A stretch of 64,000 bases of DNA from Taeniopygia guttata (Eukaryota; Chordata; Aves; Passeriformes; Estrildidae): assembly GCF_048771995.1 (NCBI RefSeq), contig NC_133063.1:10708063-10772062 (forward strand), read 5' to 3'. The notes under the pieces are model-generated. The model saw nothing but the letters and a program-made list of their open reading frames with translations, was not told where the DNA came from and searched no databases. This document shows, one piece after another, positions 24,166 to 36,979 of this stretch. Positions within the stretch are counted from its first letter, which is position 1. Every line of letters starts with the position of its first letter. The position numbers and the translations under genes are program-made.

Positions 24166-24370
24166 TGCCCAGGAGGGAGCCTGAGGGCATCCTTTTTTTA
24201 ATCTCTGTGGTCGTAGGGTCTGCAGACACATGTAGGTGTCCATTTTTCTTCCTTTTTCTTCTATAGTCAGTGGATTTGTGCAGGTGTCCTTCCCACCCCC
24301 ACCCCCCCCCACTATTTTCTGTACAGTTCAAGAACTCATGCAAGTGTCCTTTTATCTTCCTGGGAAACAA
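23735..24370. repeat. Degenerate ~48-bp minisatellite, right copy
   Basis: Read on the minus strand, at least seven loose units are visible in two groups (24,370-24,185 and 23,960-23,735). Each unit centres on AAAAGGACACCTGCACAAAT and ends in a CAGACYNTACA step with an A-rich joint. The groups lie on both sides of the decayed exon at 23,985-24,060. Unit length varies between about 44 and 52 bp, and identity is moderate. Some units translate with a repeated GHLH motif on the minus strand, but no gene model supports translation. Confidence 0.55.
23985..24060 (+). pseudogene. Inverted pseudogene copy of the first coding exon
   Basis: This is a 76-bp copy, exactly the same length as the exon at 19,774-19,699 but on the opposite strand. 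It starts ATGGAG and keeps the donor (ACAG/GTAAGT), but its third codon is TGA, where the other copy has CGA (arginine). No further exon of the family follows on the plus strand before AT-rich DNA begins. It is therefore a truncated, non-functional 5' end in head-to-head arrangement with the intact gene. Confidence 0.7.
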
Positions 24371-24419
24371 GGTAAGTCACTGCCACCCAAAAGCAAGAGT
24401 AAATACAAACAGAAGTTTA

Positions 24420-27400
24420 AAATAATTTCACGTTTTATTTAATGTTACTTTTAAGGATATTTTAGGTTACTATATCAATTGTATTCACCATCAACTGCTG
24501 GGGTTTGATCCTTTTGTTATAACCTCAATGATGGAGTGTTTTTATGTTGAGCTTACTAAAATCAGAATAGGTGAAAGTTTTGCTACCAAAGCTGTTAGAT
24601 GCTTGCATAATTATACAATAGTAGCACTGTATTCACCCTCATTTAAAGGATTATTTCAGAAGGGAGAATTTCTTGCTTTCCAAGTTGTAAGACTAAAAAT
24701 TCAGTACATATAGGCTCAAGGAAAGACAGTGTTTAGAGAATAAAGCAACTGGAAAATATATTAGGGTATTTTCTCTTTGGCAGTAAAAAATTCCAGAATG
24801 AATGAGATCAAAGGCAGCCTAAATAAATATCACACTCCCCAATACAACATTGTATCTACAGAGTGGTGTCAAAATGTAGAGCCTTCCAACAGAGTATTTT
24901 TTTACCTGCTATATATACTTCTGTAGCACATCTGCATACCTAAAGAAGACAAGCAGTTTATTTTACAGAGATCTCTCAGTACACTTGAAAGAGTATTGTT
25001 CTTTAGTATTTCTCCACAGATTTAGAGCTTAGAAGTTAACAGCCAACCCCTGAGACAGACACATGCATCTCAGTTGCATGCTGGCAACTTTCTCCTTATA
25101 CCTGCCCAAACAAAAGGGAATTACTTTTCAGGCAGAGAGACAGCCAGACTGTACAGCATATCCTAAAGGCCCTTAAAGGACTTCTGATTTACGGGAAAGT
25201 GTAATCAACCCAAGAGTAAAGCAAACTCCACAGCTCATGTGTCATTCCCATTTTGTATCTAGCTGAAGCAGCAGATGTTGTCACTACCTTCTTCAGTAGA
25301 CACACTTTTTCTTGGAAGACAAGGAGACAAAAAGGGCAGATTTATGCAAACTAGATAAATATGTGGCTTTTAAGCTCAGTAAAGCTTAAGCTAATTAGAA
25401 AGTTCTAAAGAATACAGCTGCTTGTTTACAATCATAATGTTTTAAGATCAGTAAAAATCAAGTTCCTTTGGAGCAGACCAGCATTCTTTGCAGTTGCAAA
25501 ATGTAAGAAACATACAGCAGAGAAAATTAAACTGATTCATAGCCATTTATCAATAAATCTATTCTGTATGTAAAATTGTTTTTGAGATATTTAGACCCCT
25601 CCTTGAAAAGAAAGTAACTGTCTTTCAATCCCTAAAGATTATTCATTTTGGAAAGTGAGCGCCAGAAAATATCAGCTGAAACCCATGTTAAGCAAGAACA
25701 TTAACTCTAGCTATTAGAAATGCCGTTGGGAACTTTGCTAAAGCTACTGCTTCCAACTACACAGATCTTCTCATGGCTTTCCACAGTTTCCTCTTCCACA
25801 CTGATATAGAAATCCTTCACAGGATTTCTACAGCACTGTGACTACACATGGAGATTGATAAAACACAGGAGTGAGTACACAGGCCATACTCCAAAGACCT
25901 AACATTTAACAAAACAAACTGAGCACAGGATTTATAGCATCTACTTTCTATATTGCAGGTTTTGGATCATAAGAAATAAACACATTCACACAGACTAAAA
26001 AAGTGAAATCAGAAAAAGCAGCAGCTTATCCTAGTGATTTTTCTGCTGCCACACCGTTCCCATAGAAACTCAGGAACACTGTCCAACACACAGGGTGCTG
26101 AGCTAAAGCTAGTCCTGGCAGCAAACCAGGGCTGGACCTGTTGCCATCCCTGCAACAGGGAAACAAAATTTACCAGCTTGTATACACCCTATCCTTTCCT
26201 TCCATAATAATAGTTTCTTGATACAAGGATTTGCAGCAAAAAGTTCCTTCACTCCTTCCTAGAGATGAGGCTCTACAGTGACTCCAGGATTTTGTGTCTC
26301 TAAGACACATTTTACATTTTTTCGGCGGCTATGGTTACCTTTCAGTTGCAGATTGCAACTCTCTAAGTTCACATCTGTAAGATCTAAAAGGAAATGAGTC
26401 GATGGAAAACCTGCAACTCACTGCAAGTAGTGACACGCATGGACAAAGCATATAAAGGCCTGAAAAGAACTACGTTCCTATATAGTTTACAAAAGGATGC
26501 AGGTGAGCATTAAACTTTCTTCATTTAACAGAGGAAAAGCTAATCCTGAACAAATGTAAGAAGTTTCTGGATCTTGCCTAAAGCTGCTTCAACAGTTTGG
26601 CAACTGCACTTATATGCATGCAAAGCCTCACTTCATTGTTGCTTCAGTCTTTTACAATTCTTGAATGCAAAAGCATATGTAATCAGAAGTGATGCTAATT
26701 CATAGCCTTTAATTTGTTTCTCAACCTCTTCCAAAGTCAAAATACAAAGACGCATGTCTGCTAGGTAGGTGGCAAAATACCTCTAATAAACAATTAACCC
26801 CCCCAACTTTTAGAACCTGACACTTTGTAATTTAATTTGATGCCCTTAGGGCTCTTTACTATGTGAAATAGAGTGTATTCACATCTTTTTATAGTAACTC
26901 ATTATTTTACTGGCCTCTATCTACCTACCAGCTTTTTACTTTCTTCACATACAGAAGCAACTCTCTGCCTTTGTTCATCGCTGTTGATTTTATTTTTGAG
27001 TTGTTCAAATGTTTCCTTTTGTCTCAAATGCAGCTTTCATGATATGGAATCATAATGAAGTTATATATTGACATGGTGGGGTTTTATGGTGCTCTCAACA
27101 AGTAGAGAAAAAATACTCTGTTTTAGTTTTTTAAAACACTACTAAACAACACCCAAAATAGTTTACATAATTTCAAGACAAAAATCATCATTCAGAAAAC
27201 AAAAGGAAAAAAGCTTTTGGAAGGCAAGTGCCATGCTTAATATAAAAGTAGTTACAATGATCTGCAATATGTCTGAAGAGACATTACATTCAGTAGTTCA
27301 AAATGTCTTATGCAAGCTTTTAGGCCAGTTTTGCAAGTGGAATTTAGACACTGTAATATCCAGCTCATAGATGGCTAGTGCCCAGTTTCTTTCATGTTCC

Positions 27401-29870
27401 TTTTATGTCATATATTTGAATTTAGGTAGAATTTATAGCGTAAAACATTATCTTTATTGAAATCAATACAGTGATTCAATCTACTCCTTAAATGTGTTGG
27501 ACATGCCAAGAAAGAGACTCTAACGTCACTCAGAAATTTCACAGGTCTAGCCATAGACTGGAGAGAGGCATTGTCCTCTTTTTGAACTAATGGCTGCAAA
27601 TCCATGTGTCTGGGACAAGTTGTATGGTCTCTTTCCTTTCTCAGGAATTCACTGCTGCAGAATGTTGTGGTTAGCTGAGGCATATTAAAATCCAAAAAGA
27701 AATTGGACAAATACATTGGGAGAAAAGTTTAAGTGGAGGCAAAGAGCCTAAACTCATACTTCTGGGCCAGAAAGTCTATGCTGGAAAAATATATTGAGGA
27801 AGTATCACTACATTTCTCCCTGCCTTTCTTCATGTTTTCACAAGCACTGACCACCTTCAGAGGCAGAACACACTGAATAACAGGCTATTCCAATACTTGA
27901 AATTGTATGTATCCTGAAAAATTTTATGGTCTTCTTGGCTGAAGAAATGGCACTAGAAAAAAAAATCCCAAGGAAGATGGAAAAAAAGATGACCTTACAC
28001 ACTTCATTCTTAGATGTGTTCAGGATATCTAGGCAATTTGTTTAGAAAAGTTTGATGATTGCAATTTCCAAAAAAAAAAAAAATGGGCAATACCAAAAAA
28101 TTGGGCAAGATCAGAGCATAGAAGACACTCTGTCTTGGTTTCAGATGGCGTAGAATTATTTTTCTTCACAATGACTGGTATGGGGCTGGTTTGGATTTGT
28201 TCTGAACATAAGGTTGATAATGGAGAGATGTTTTTGTTATTGCTGAGTGGGGCTTGCACAGAGCCAAGGCCTTTTCTGCTTTCTGCACTGCCATGATGGC
28301 AAGGACATTGGGAGTGCATGGGAGGTTGGGAAGAGACACAGCCAGGACAGGTGACCGAAACTGACTAAAGGGATATTCCCAACATGGCATCATGCTCAGT
28401 ACATAAAGCAGAGGCAAGACAGCAGAAGTGGGGAATATTTGGAGTTTATCTTCCCAACTAATCCTTACTTTTGATGGGGCCCTGCTCTCCTGGAGATGGC
28501 TAAATACCTGCCTGCCGACAAGAAGTACTGAATTAATTTCTTGGTTTTCTTTGCTTAAGTGTGCAGCTGTTTTTATCCCTGATAAACTAAATTGTTTTTA
28601 TCTCAACCAATGAGTTTTCCAGATTTCACCCTTCTTATTCTCTCCCCCATCCTGCAGGTGAGGAAGTGAGCAAACAGTTAATCTAATTGGTTCATTAGTG
28701 GTTAAACCATGATATAACCTGAAGAGCTGCCATAATATTCAAAGAAAACCTTTATAGGAAAGGAGACCAGAAAGCTGTTATTGAAATCTCAAATGGTCTA
28801 TTTGAAAATAAAGCAAGCAAACCCAGTCTCGTTCACATTTAAGTCAGACATTACAAGACACTGAGGTAAATTGGTTTTATTAATATTTTTTCATAAAAAT
28901 AATGAGTCATGTACAAATCCAGACTTGTGAAATATCCTTTCAGAAAAATAGGCACAACACAGAGAAAAGGTTTGGTTTTTTTTTTCCTGTTACTGTTCTT
29001 TTCTGTTCGATGTTTGCTAGGCATCTGGAATTCACACTAATTTGTTTTAGCACCTGCAGAAGTTGTTTAATTAGCTATGTAAAAGCATTGAGGTATTGAG
29101 TCTCTTACTGGAAGTATCCTCCAGTGCCTTGCTGGCTGCAGACTAATTAGTATGTATGTCAGCACATCAGCAGCGTGGAAGAGGAGGGCACACTGACCTG
29201 AACTGCAAGCCAGCATCACCATACAGACGTGTCCAGAGAAACAAAGCTCAGATCACCTACCCCCCATAAAACCAACACCCTTTTGTCTCTGCCCAAAATA
29301 GTCTGCCTATTCCATAAGGCAGAGAGAACAGGTAACAAATATCTTATTCTTGCTCATTTTGCATTTCTGACAACACACAGGAGTCAATAATCATGCAATT
29401 CATTAGTGAGCCAGAACTATCACAACAGAAAACAGGAAGAGCCACTGCAGCTCTCTCCCTGCCAAATTCCCTCTATACAAAAGGCAAATCTCATATATTC
29501 CCTGTCTCCTACTGAAGCTGGCTGTGAAGCATTGGGTTGAATTTATATTCTCCTAGATAAATTATAATGAGTATTGTGCAGTACTAGGAACAACTTGTAG
29601 AGTTGTGTAAATTATTGTGACTTTTACAGCCTTATTTTTTATACTTTGATGTCAAGACTAGTAACAATATAGTATATCACTAGAAATAAAAAACTATAAT
29701 TAAAATTTGCTGGTGACTATTTGTCCACAATATGCTATGGTGCACAGGACGGTACTATTGGCTCCATCACAGGTTGCACTGCTCCACCTGCATGCAATAA
29801 ACACACTGTATTTTCCTCTCTTTATAAATGCATGTAACAATGTCCATCATCAGTTCTCAAAACAAATCCT
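24420..29870. other. AT-rich intergenic region, nothing recognised
   Basis: Only short scattered frames are present, without splice-site context or family resemblance. No clear interspersed repeat was recognised by eye. Base composition is much more AT-rich than in 1-24 kb. Confidence 0.6.
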
Positions 29871-29879
29871 CAAAAAGGA

Positions 29880-29960
29880 CATTTGAAATGACATCCTGAT
29901 GTCTTTCAAATACATAATAAATGTATTTGAAAGACAACCTCAGGATGTAATTTCAAATGG
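29880..29960. repeat. Long hairpin-forming inverted repeat
   Basis: The arms 29,881-29,915 and 29,921-29,958 pair around a 5-base loop (AATAA). From the loop outward there are 15 perfect pairs (ATGTATTTGAAAGAC), a small internal bulge, 8 pairs (CAGGATGT), one mismatch and 9 more pairs. This is the size and shape of a microRNA precursor or a very short MITE. No known microRNA is recognised. Confidence 0.7.
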
Positions 29961-29969
29961 CCAGACAAT

Positions 29970-32900
29970 AGTTCTCAGTCAGAAGTCAGAGAATCATTTA
30001 CTCTCTTCAACCTTTGCTTTGTCAACCTTGTCCACACAAAAATACTTATCTAAAAGTCAAAATTTTCCACATGTGTGGAGACACTGCAAATCTTTGCATG
30101 GATGTCAGGAAGCCAGAATGAATATTACATCTTCCTTGCTCTTATCTAGCAATTCTCATTTTCAGTGAGAAAGTATAGCAAGCACAAGTATGTCTCCAAC
30201 ATTATGCTTTTTGCAAAATATCTTAACTTCTTTTTCCTCCTTTCTAGCCCCTAAAAGTTTTGGTTTCTGTATTTGTGTCCATCATTAGCCAGTAAGGATA
30301 AGTATGAAAGACATCCTGCCCATTTCAAACAGGTGAGGGCACACAGCTAAGACTGTTCCATGTGCCCAATGAAAATTAGAATTTTTCTTTTATGCAATAT
30401 GCTTTAAAAAAGGTTTTTCTTCATTCAGAAATTAGTTACAAGGAGCTAACAAAAATATTAAGAATCTAGCTTGATTTAGCACATTTCTTTCCTTTTGAGT
30501 ATTAGCTTTATTACTGGCAACTGAGACACTTTTCATTTATATGTGATTCAACCCCATCTTGCTTCAGGCAAACTGGTGATCTAGAACAAATTCTGACAGG
30601 CATGAAAGGAAAAAGGGCTAAGTGACACCTTCTTTCACGCTGCCAACTTCAAGCAAAAAGTTCACAATTATGGAACTACCAAAGAAATCTGCACTTTAGA
30701 TCTACTCAGAAGTTCCTGGAGGTCTTTGGAAAATAAAATTATGTTTTTCTTTTTTAAGCATAAGGGTTTCTGAGGTAAAACTACTCTGACATTTAAAACT
30801 TCAAACCAGAAAAGCATTTATTTCATTTTAAGAAATTTACCCCTGACTTAGGAAATACACATTTAGTTGGATCAGGACCTGCACATGGATGCCACAGTCA
30901 GTTCTCCTCAATGGAAAGCAGAGTTCAGCAATTTTTCCAGATCTCTGAAGGAAAAAAATCAATGAAAGGACTTTCCTCTTAAATAAGGGAAGTAAGAACA
31001 GATGGGGCTCAAGAAAATAATCAAAGCTATTGAAATTTAAAAAGTCAAGTAAATAAGGTAGAGAATTACCCAGGTGCCATCCCTATGGTTGATCTTGCAT
31101 TGAAATATTTTACAAGTGATTAAGATTTCAATCTAACCTGAACTACTTTACCAGTCATCATTTAGTCAAATAGTGAGTGAGTCTCTAAAAAGCAACCAAG
31201 TATTCATAATGGCAATGTGTAGACAGATACCATCAACAGTGAAAAAAAGTACTTCTGAGTTTGGTCTCCTGATTGTGAGCAAAAAGACTGTCTTCATGGA
31301 AATAAAATAAAAATATAATGTAGTCAAACTCTCGTTTTTATAGTAAGAATAATGCACCGAAAGGAATATCTGACATTTTGGACAAAAGAGCCATGGTAAC
31401 ATTCTCAAGATGCTTATATAACTGAATTATTTATTAATTGGGTTATCTCCATCTATGTATCCTAACCACTCATTTCCATTTCATAAATACTCAGTTTAAA
31501 GGCACAAACTAATTACAGAATTCAGGTGATAGTTATCTCTTGTTTGTAAAGGATGCAAAATTTTCCATAGAGGAAAACCAGGATGTGAGCTGAAATTACC
31601 TTGTCTCAGTGAAGGCTAACTCTGTGATGTTAACAACATACAGCCTTACAAAAGGAAATAGTCCAGAGGCAACAAAATAATCATCAGGGCATCAAATCTA
31701 TTTAGCCCAATAAACCAATAAACATAATTCTTACAATTATGCCTTGAAAGCCAGGTGGACTGCTTCAACAGAAGGAAACAATAAAAAAAAACATGTGCAG
31801 AATTCTGGTGTATCCTGCTTACAGAATTGGATCAGTTCATTAGAGTGGGCTCAGTACAAACAAATAACCATTGTCTATGGAGCCCTCAAAGTAACACGTC
31901 AGAGGGATGATACCAGCTTTTGTCTAACAGTGAGTTGCAATCTCAGGATGGTAGGAGTATAGCTGAAATACTGATAAACAAATGTTACTCATAACACTAA
32001 AGTTTGTCTAATTTTTTTCTTTTTTTTGTTTCCACCTTGAGATTGCACTATGTATGAGCAATCAGGAATCAGCTCTGCTTCCTGTGTATTAATTAATTTT
32101 CAGGAAATACTACAAAGAAATTTTCATATCAGAATTATACAGTAAACTTGAGCTTTAATGTTTTATTCATCATCTTTGCCTAGTGATTTCACTTGTGTCT
32201 GTAGAAAAGCACCTGTCATGGCCTATCATACAGATAGGAAGAATATTTCCCTCAATTATGGAACTCTTTCATTTCTGCCAGCATAAAAACAGAATAAATT
32301 TCTTCCCCAGATTGTAAAATGTGTTGCCACTAGTCTTCCTGGAATATCTCAGTCACCATCTCTTTTCTTATTATCACTGGGCTTCATTTACAGAAATGTG
32401 CTTTCAGAAAGTTGCTGTCAAAACAATGATAACACAGGCAGATACAGGGTGGCCTTAGAAAGAGAGCAAGATGCAGTACAGCTCCTCTATGGCATGATGC
32501 AGAATTGTCCAAAGTGTAACAAAACACACTGAGAAAGGATGCTAAAATTACTTGAGAGCACTTTGCAGTCTTCTGATTCTCTGCTATTCACCAGGGATTA
32601 GCAAGGACTTCTATGAATTAGACAGCTCTTGTTCTCAAATTAGTACCACCAAGCTGCTCTAACTGCAGGCTTTTAGATCAGAGCCCGCTCATGACATACA
32701 TTCCCAACTCCCAGTCCCACCTCTGGCTCATCCCAAATATTACTAGATGGGGTACCTGCATAAACTACCTTACAAAGACATTTTTTCAGTCTGACACAGG
32801 CTTCTGCATGCTGTCCTGAGCCTTCCAATTATTACATTCAAGCCTAGAGGAATTTACTCTTTTTTTTCCTACTTTTTTAGTGGCTATATCCCTGAATAGA

Positions 32901-35100
32901 TAGCCAAAAACAACTCACCTCTATCAAACAGACTGGCAAATTTTATCACTGGCACTACATCACCAGTGGTAGTACACAGATTGAGAATTGAAGCATTGAC
33001 TAACTATTCCCTCTAAGGTTCAGGTATATTGGGAAGCAGTGTAGAGAAGCCTACACAAATATATTTTTACGTATAGCTAACCAAAATCTTTCAGTTAAGC
33101 TCAATATTCTACTAGTATCTTAAAAATACTCCCATCTAATTCCAATTATATAAACAGAAATTAGAAGTGAAGCAAGTAAAATTACATTAAATACCTGGAT
33201 TTCACAGTAATACTTGATACTTTGGTGGATAAAGATACATTAATGCTCACAATAAAGCAGCATAAGAATAAATATAAAATAACCTATAGCTTTCGTGTGT
33301 GTTTAAGAGTCCTATTTATAAGAGCTCTTTGCTCTTTTCTGGAAAAAGCAGCAATAGCTGTAATAGGCAAAAAAACATAACCTTGCTAATAATCTTGTTA
33401 TTGCAAGTCTCTAACTTTGTCAGAAGCAAGACAAACATCTTATTAAGCTAATTCTGCCTCCCTTCTCATCTCATTTCCCTGTGAGGAGCTAGTGCTATTA
33501 GGGTGTTGGGTATTTTCATGTATTAGAAGAGCTACATTCTGAATATCTTACAAAGAACTTTTCTAAACTCAAATAATTTTTCTACCTGGAAGTGACCATT
33601 TTTTGTGACACTTTTACAGATGCAGCCTTATAAAAGCTGGCAACAGTATATGAAGGAAGAATAAAGCCTATTTTACCACAGAAGCACTCTGCTGTATCTA
33701 AATACAAAACTCATGAATCAGCTAATAGCTAGATATCAAAATTACCTCAAAGGATAAGAAGGTCCTACAAGGATAAGAAAAAGTATTTTATATGTTAAAA
33801 TATATACTGAACCAAAAGGCTGCCTAGTGAAAAACTGATTCCTGAAATGATCAGTCAGTGATAAAAGCTTACCAGAAATATTTCCATTTTAAAATAATTT
33901 TAATCGGCTTATAGGAAACAGTTTCCTGTAAGGGAGTAAGGCTTAGTACAATCCAAGTTCCTTGATTCAGAGCACACTTTAAAGAACAGCAAGCAGTGGT
34001 GGAAGTCTGGGGAAAGAAAAAGAAGTCTGGTGTCTTTAAGTTTTGGCTATGAACTCTTGAAACCAATAGAGCACAAAGTCAGGGCGTTTCAAAAATGAGA
34101 CAGAAATGAACAACATGGAAACTTACACATTTCAGAAAGACAGAAAATAGATCTGTGGCTTTCTGACTTTTTTTTTTTTTTTTCATGGGAGGGAAGCCAG
34201 AACTTTAAGCAATCCTTCTTCAGGTCGGCATACAGAAGCACTGCTTCTTGCCTGGTTTGCCAGGCATCTCAAAACTACATTGTATTTCCCTAGGGATTCA
34301 GTGCCCTTATAATGCTTTTAGAAGCCCTAGAAAAATTAAAAGTCACTGTTCCCAGATCAATTTTCCACTTCCCATCTCTCATCCATATCTCTTCTCTGTG
34401 AAAACATAAAAATAAACTGAGCTGCAGCTGAACAATAATGTCTCTATTAGAGTGATCAAAAGTGCCATAATTCAACCACTGTGTTGTTTGGGTTTGCTAT
34501 TTGTTTGTTTTTGTTTCTTTTTTTTCCCAGAAGCTTGCATTTAGTCAATCTAAATGCAAGTAGAAATCTATGGAAATCTAAGAGCAGAAATCTAAGGAAG
34601 AAAATAAAAACATTTTATATTTGCAGTTCATTAAGCAGCTTATTAAAAAGTATGCTCCTTGGTCACAGTCACAGACAATACTTCTAATACATTCATTTCA
34701 TTCTAGTACTACTACAAAGCTGAGGACACATAAGTAGACATTTTCCAGCTAAGGAAATCACAACCCAGATGTACTGAGCATTATGGTGGGAATATTACTC
34801 CATATACATTTTGCTTATTCTGGTTCATACTTGATTCTGTCATGTTGACTTTCCATACATTATTAATTTAAGGATTAAACTCTGCTCCCATAAATGCTCA
34901 TAGAAGGCTGATCTTTGCTGTATGGGTGATAAAAACAAGCATCTAACTTAGCCTTTGAAGAAAGAATTATCTACTGAAGCCCAGTCATACTCTAAGATGA
35001 CTTGCATATTCCAATGAGAAAAAGCAAGTACAGTCTTGTACCTTTTCAGATGGGCAATCACAAGCTACAGGTATGAAATGGAGTTGTTCCCAGCAATTAA
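29970..35100. other. AT-rich intergenic region, nothing recognised
   Basis: No coding signal, RNA gene or clear repeat was identified by eye. Small homopolymer runs are present (for example a T run near 34,169). Old, unrecognised repeats remain possible. Confidence 0.55.
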
Positions 35101-35104
35101 CACA

Positions 35105-36335
35105 AAATCATTGTCTGGGTAGTATTAGAAAGGACCTTAATGTTTCATTTAGTCCAACCCCTATGCCAAAGGCAAGGACATCTTTCAGCAGATCAAACTG
35201 CTCAAAGCCTCATCCAATCTGATCTGAAAGATTTCTAGGGATGGGGACATCTGCTTCCCTGGGCAACATGTTTCAATATCTTACCAACTTTACTGTAAAA
35301 ACATCTTCTTTATATCCAATCTAAATCTACCTTCTTTCAACTTCAAAGAAAGCCTTTGTCTTCCTGCTAACTGATCTCCTTCATATATTAAAAAACTGCT
35401 GTAATTCTCTTTGCAGCCTTCTCTTTTCCAGGCTTGAACAATCCCAGCTCTCTCAGCCTTTCCTCACAGGAGGGATGCTCAAGCCCCTCGGATTCCTTTT
35501 GTGGCTGTCAACTGGACCCACACAGATCCATGTCTTTCTTGTACTAGGGACTCCAGAGCTGAACACACTACTCCAGGTGAAGTCACACAAGAGCAGAAGG
35601 CAAGAATCACCCCCTGTACCCACTGGCTATGCTCACTTTGATGCAGCCCAAAATATTATTAACTTTCCACATTAAAAGTACAAATTGAGAGCTTATACCT
35701 AATTTTTCATTGGCCAAGTCTTTCTCCAAGGGCTGCCATCAATACAGTCACTTCCCAAAACATACTGATATTGATCACTGCCCTAAACGAGGTACAGGAC
35801 CTTGCAGTTGGCCTTCTGTCCATCTCTATCTGCAAACTTTCTGAGGATGTACTCATTCCCACTGTCCATGTTGATATGAAGATACTGAACCATATTGATC
35901 CCAGTATGGACACCTGAGGGACATCATTCAGCATTTCTATTTGGACATTGAGCTTTTGGATTAGCAATTACATCTGCTAGTTCCTTCAGGACTCCAGAAT
36001 GCATCTCATTCTGCCCCATTATTTTTAGGTATTCTGTCCCATATTTTTAAGTTTTTAGATGGTCTTGAGCCTGATCTGTTATGGGAGATGCAACTATATT
36101 CCTCTGGTTCCTCCCTTGACATGATAGCAGCAGGAAGAGAATTATCAGTGAAAACTCAGGCAATACAGCTCTTGAACACCTCAGTGTCTCCATGTCAGTT
36201 GTCTCATTTTTTAGGGGTGGGTGGAGTGGTGTGTTTCTTTTCTGTCTAACGTACCTGTAGAAGCCCTTAGAATTTCTCACACATTTTGTAAAATTAAGCT
36301 CCAGCTGGGCCTTAGCTTTCCTGATCCCAGGCATC
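35105..36335 (-). mobile_element. CR1 LINE, minus orientation, 5'-truncated
   Basis: Reading along the plus strand, the order is the reverse complement of CR1: the GAAAGGACCTTAATG and AGTCCAACCCCTATGCC blocks (3' end), TTCCCTGGGCAACATGTTTC, TTTATATCCAATCTAAATCT, CAGGCTTGAACAATCCCAGC, the CTGAACACACTACTCCAGGTG block, and finally TTAAGCTCCAGCTGGGCCTT from the end of the reverse-transcriptase ORF. It is about 1.2 kb, with many differences and internal losses, so old. Confidence 0.8.
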
Positions 36336-36339
36336 TACC

Positions 36340-36790
36340 TCCTCTGGTGTAGGGCTCCATGGGCTGCAGGGGTACGGCTGCTTCACCATGGTCTGCACCA
36401 GGGGCTGCAGGGGAATCCCAGCTCTGTGCCTGGAGCCCCTCCTGCCTCTCCTGCTGCACTGCCCTTGGTGTCTGCAGGGCTCTTGATCCTCTCACTCTCC
36501 TCTTCTCTGGCCACAATTACAACAGTACAATAACAATTTTTTCTTTCTTCTTAAAGAAGTTATCAAAGAGGTGTTACCATCACTTCTAACTGGCCCAGTC
36601 TTGGCCAGTGGCACATCCATCTTGGAGTTGCCTGGGATGGCTCTGCTGAACACAAGGAAGCTTCTGGCAGCTTCTCACAGAAGCCACCCCTGTAGGACCT
36701 CCCACAAACAGTCCCACTACCAAAATCTGGCATGCAAACCAATACAAGGGCCAAGCTACACCTACCTGTTTTCACTACCTTTTCTTTCCT
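36340..36790. mobile_element. Interspersed avian repeat, possibly LTR-derived
   Basis: The stretch with CATGGGCTGCAGGGGTACGG, ACCATGGTCTGCACCAGGGG, CTTCTGGCAGCTTCTCACAG and CTACCAAAATCTGGCATGC resembles a sequence that recurs in bird genomes and that I recall as LTR-related, but I cannot name its family or set its ends with certainty. It abuts the old CR1 copy. Treated as a fossil. Confidence 0.4.
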
Positions 36791-36979
36791 TTTTTAATAA
36801 CAAAACCCTTAAAAAAAAAAGTACTTTTGGAAGAGGTGTTCCTAAAAGATTTGGAATTGCATATCAAGAGTCTTTAAAACAATTTACCCTCAAAAGTAGT
36901 GTTCTCAAAATTATTTTGAATTGGATAGCAAGATTCAATAAATAAATACTTCTCTACTTTATTTTCACATTTTCAGATC

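Noticed and set aside
23595-24370. Minus-strand frames with repeated GHLH motifs
   Set aside because: They translate the degenerate minisatellite and lack start context or splice sites; noted as a repeat rather than a protein.
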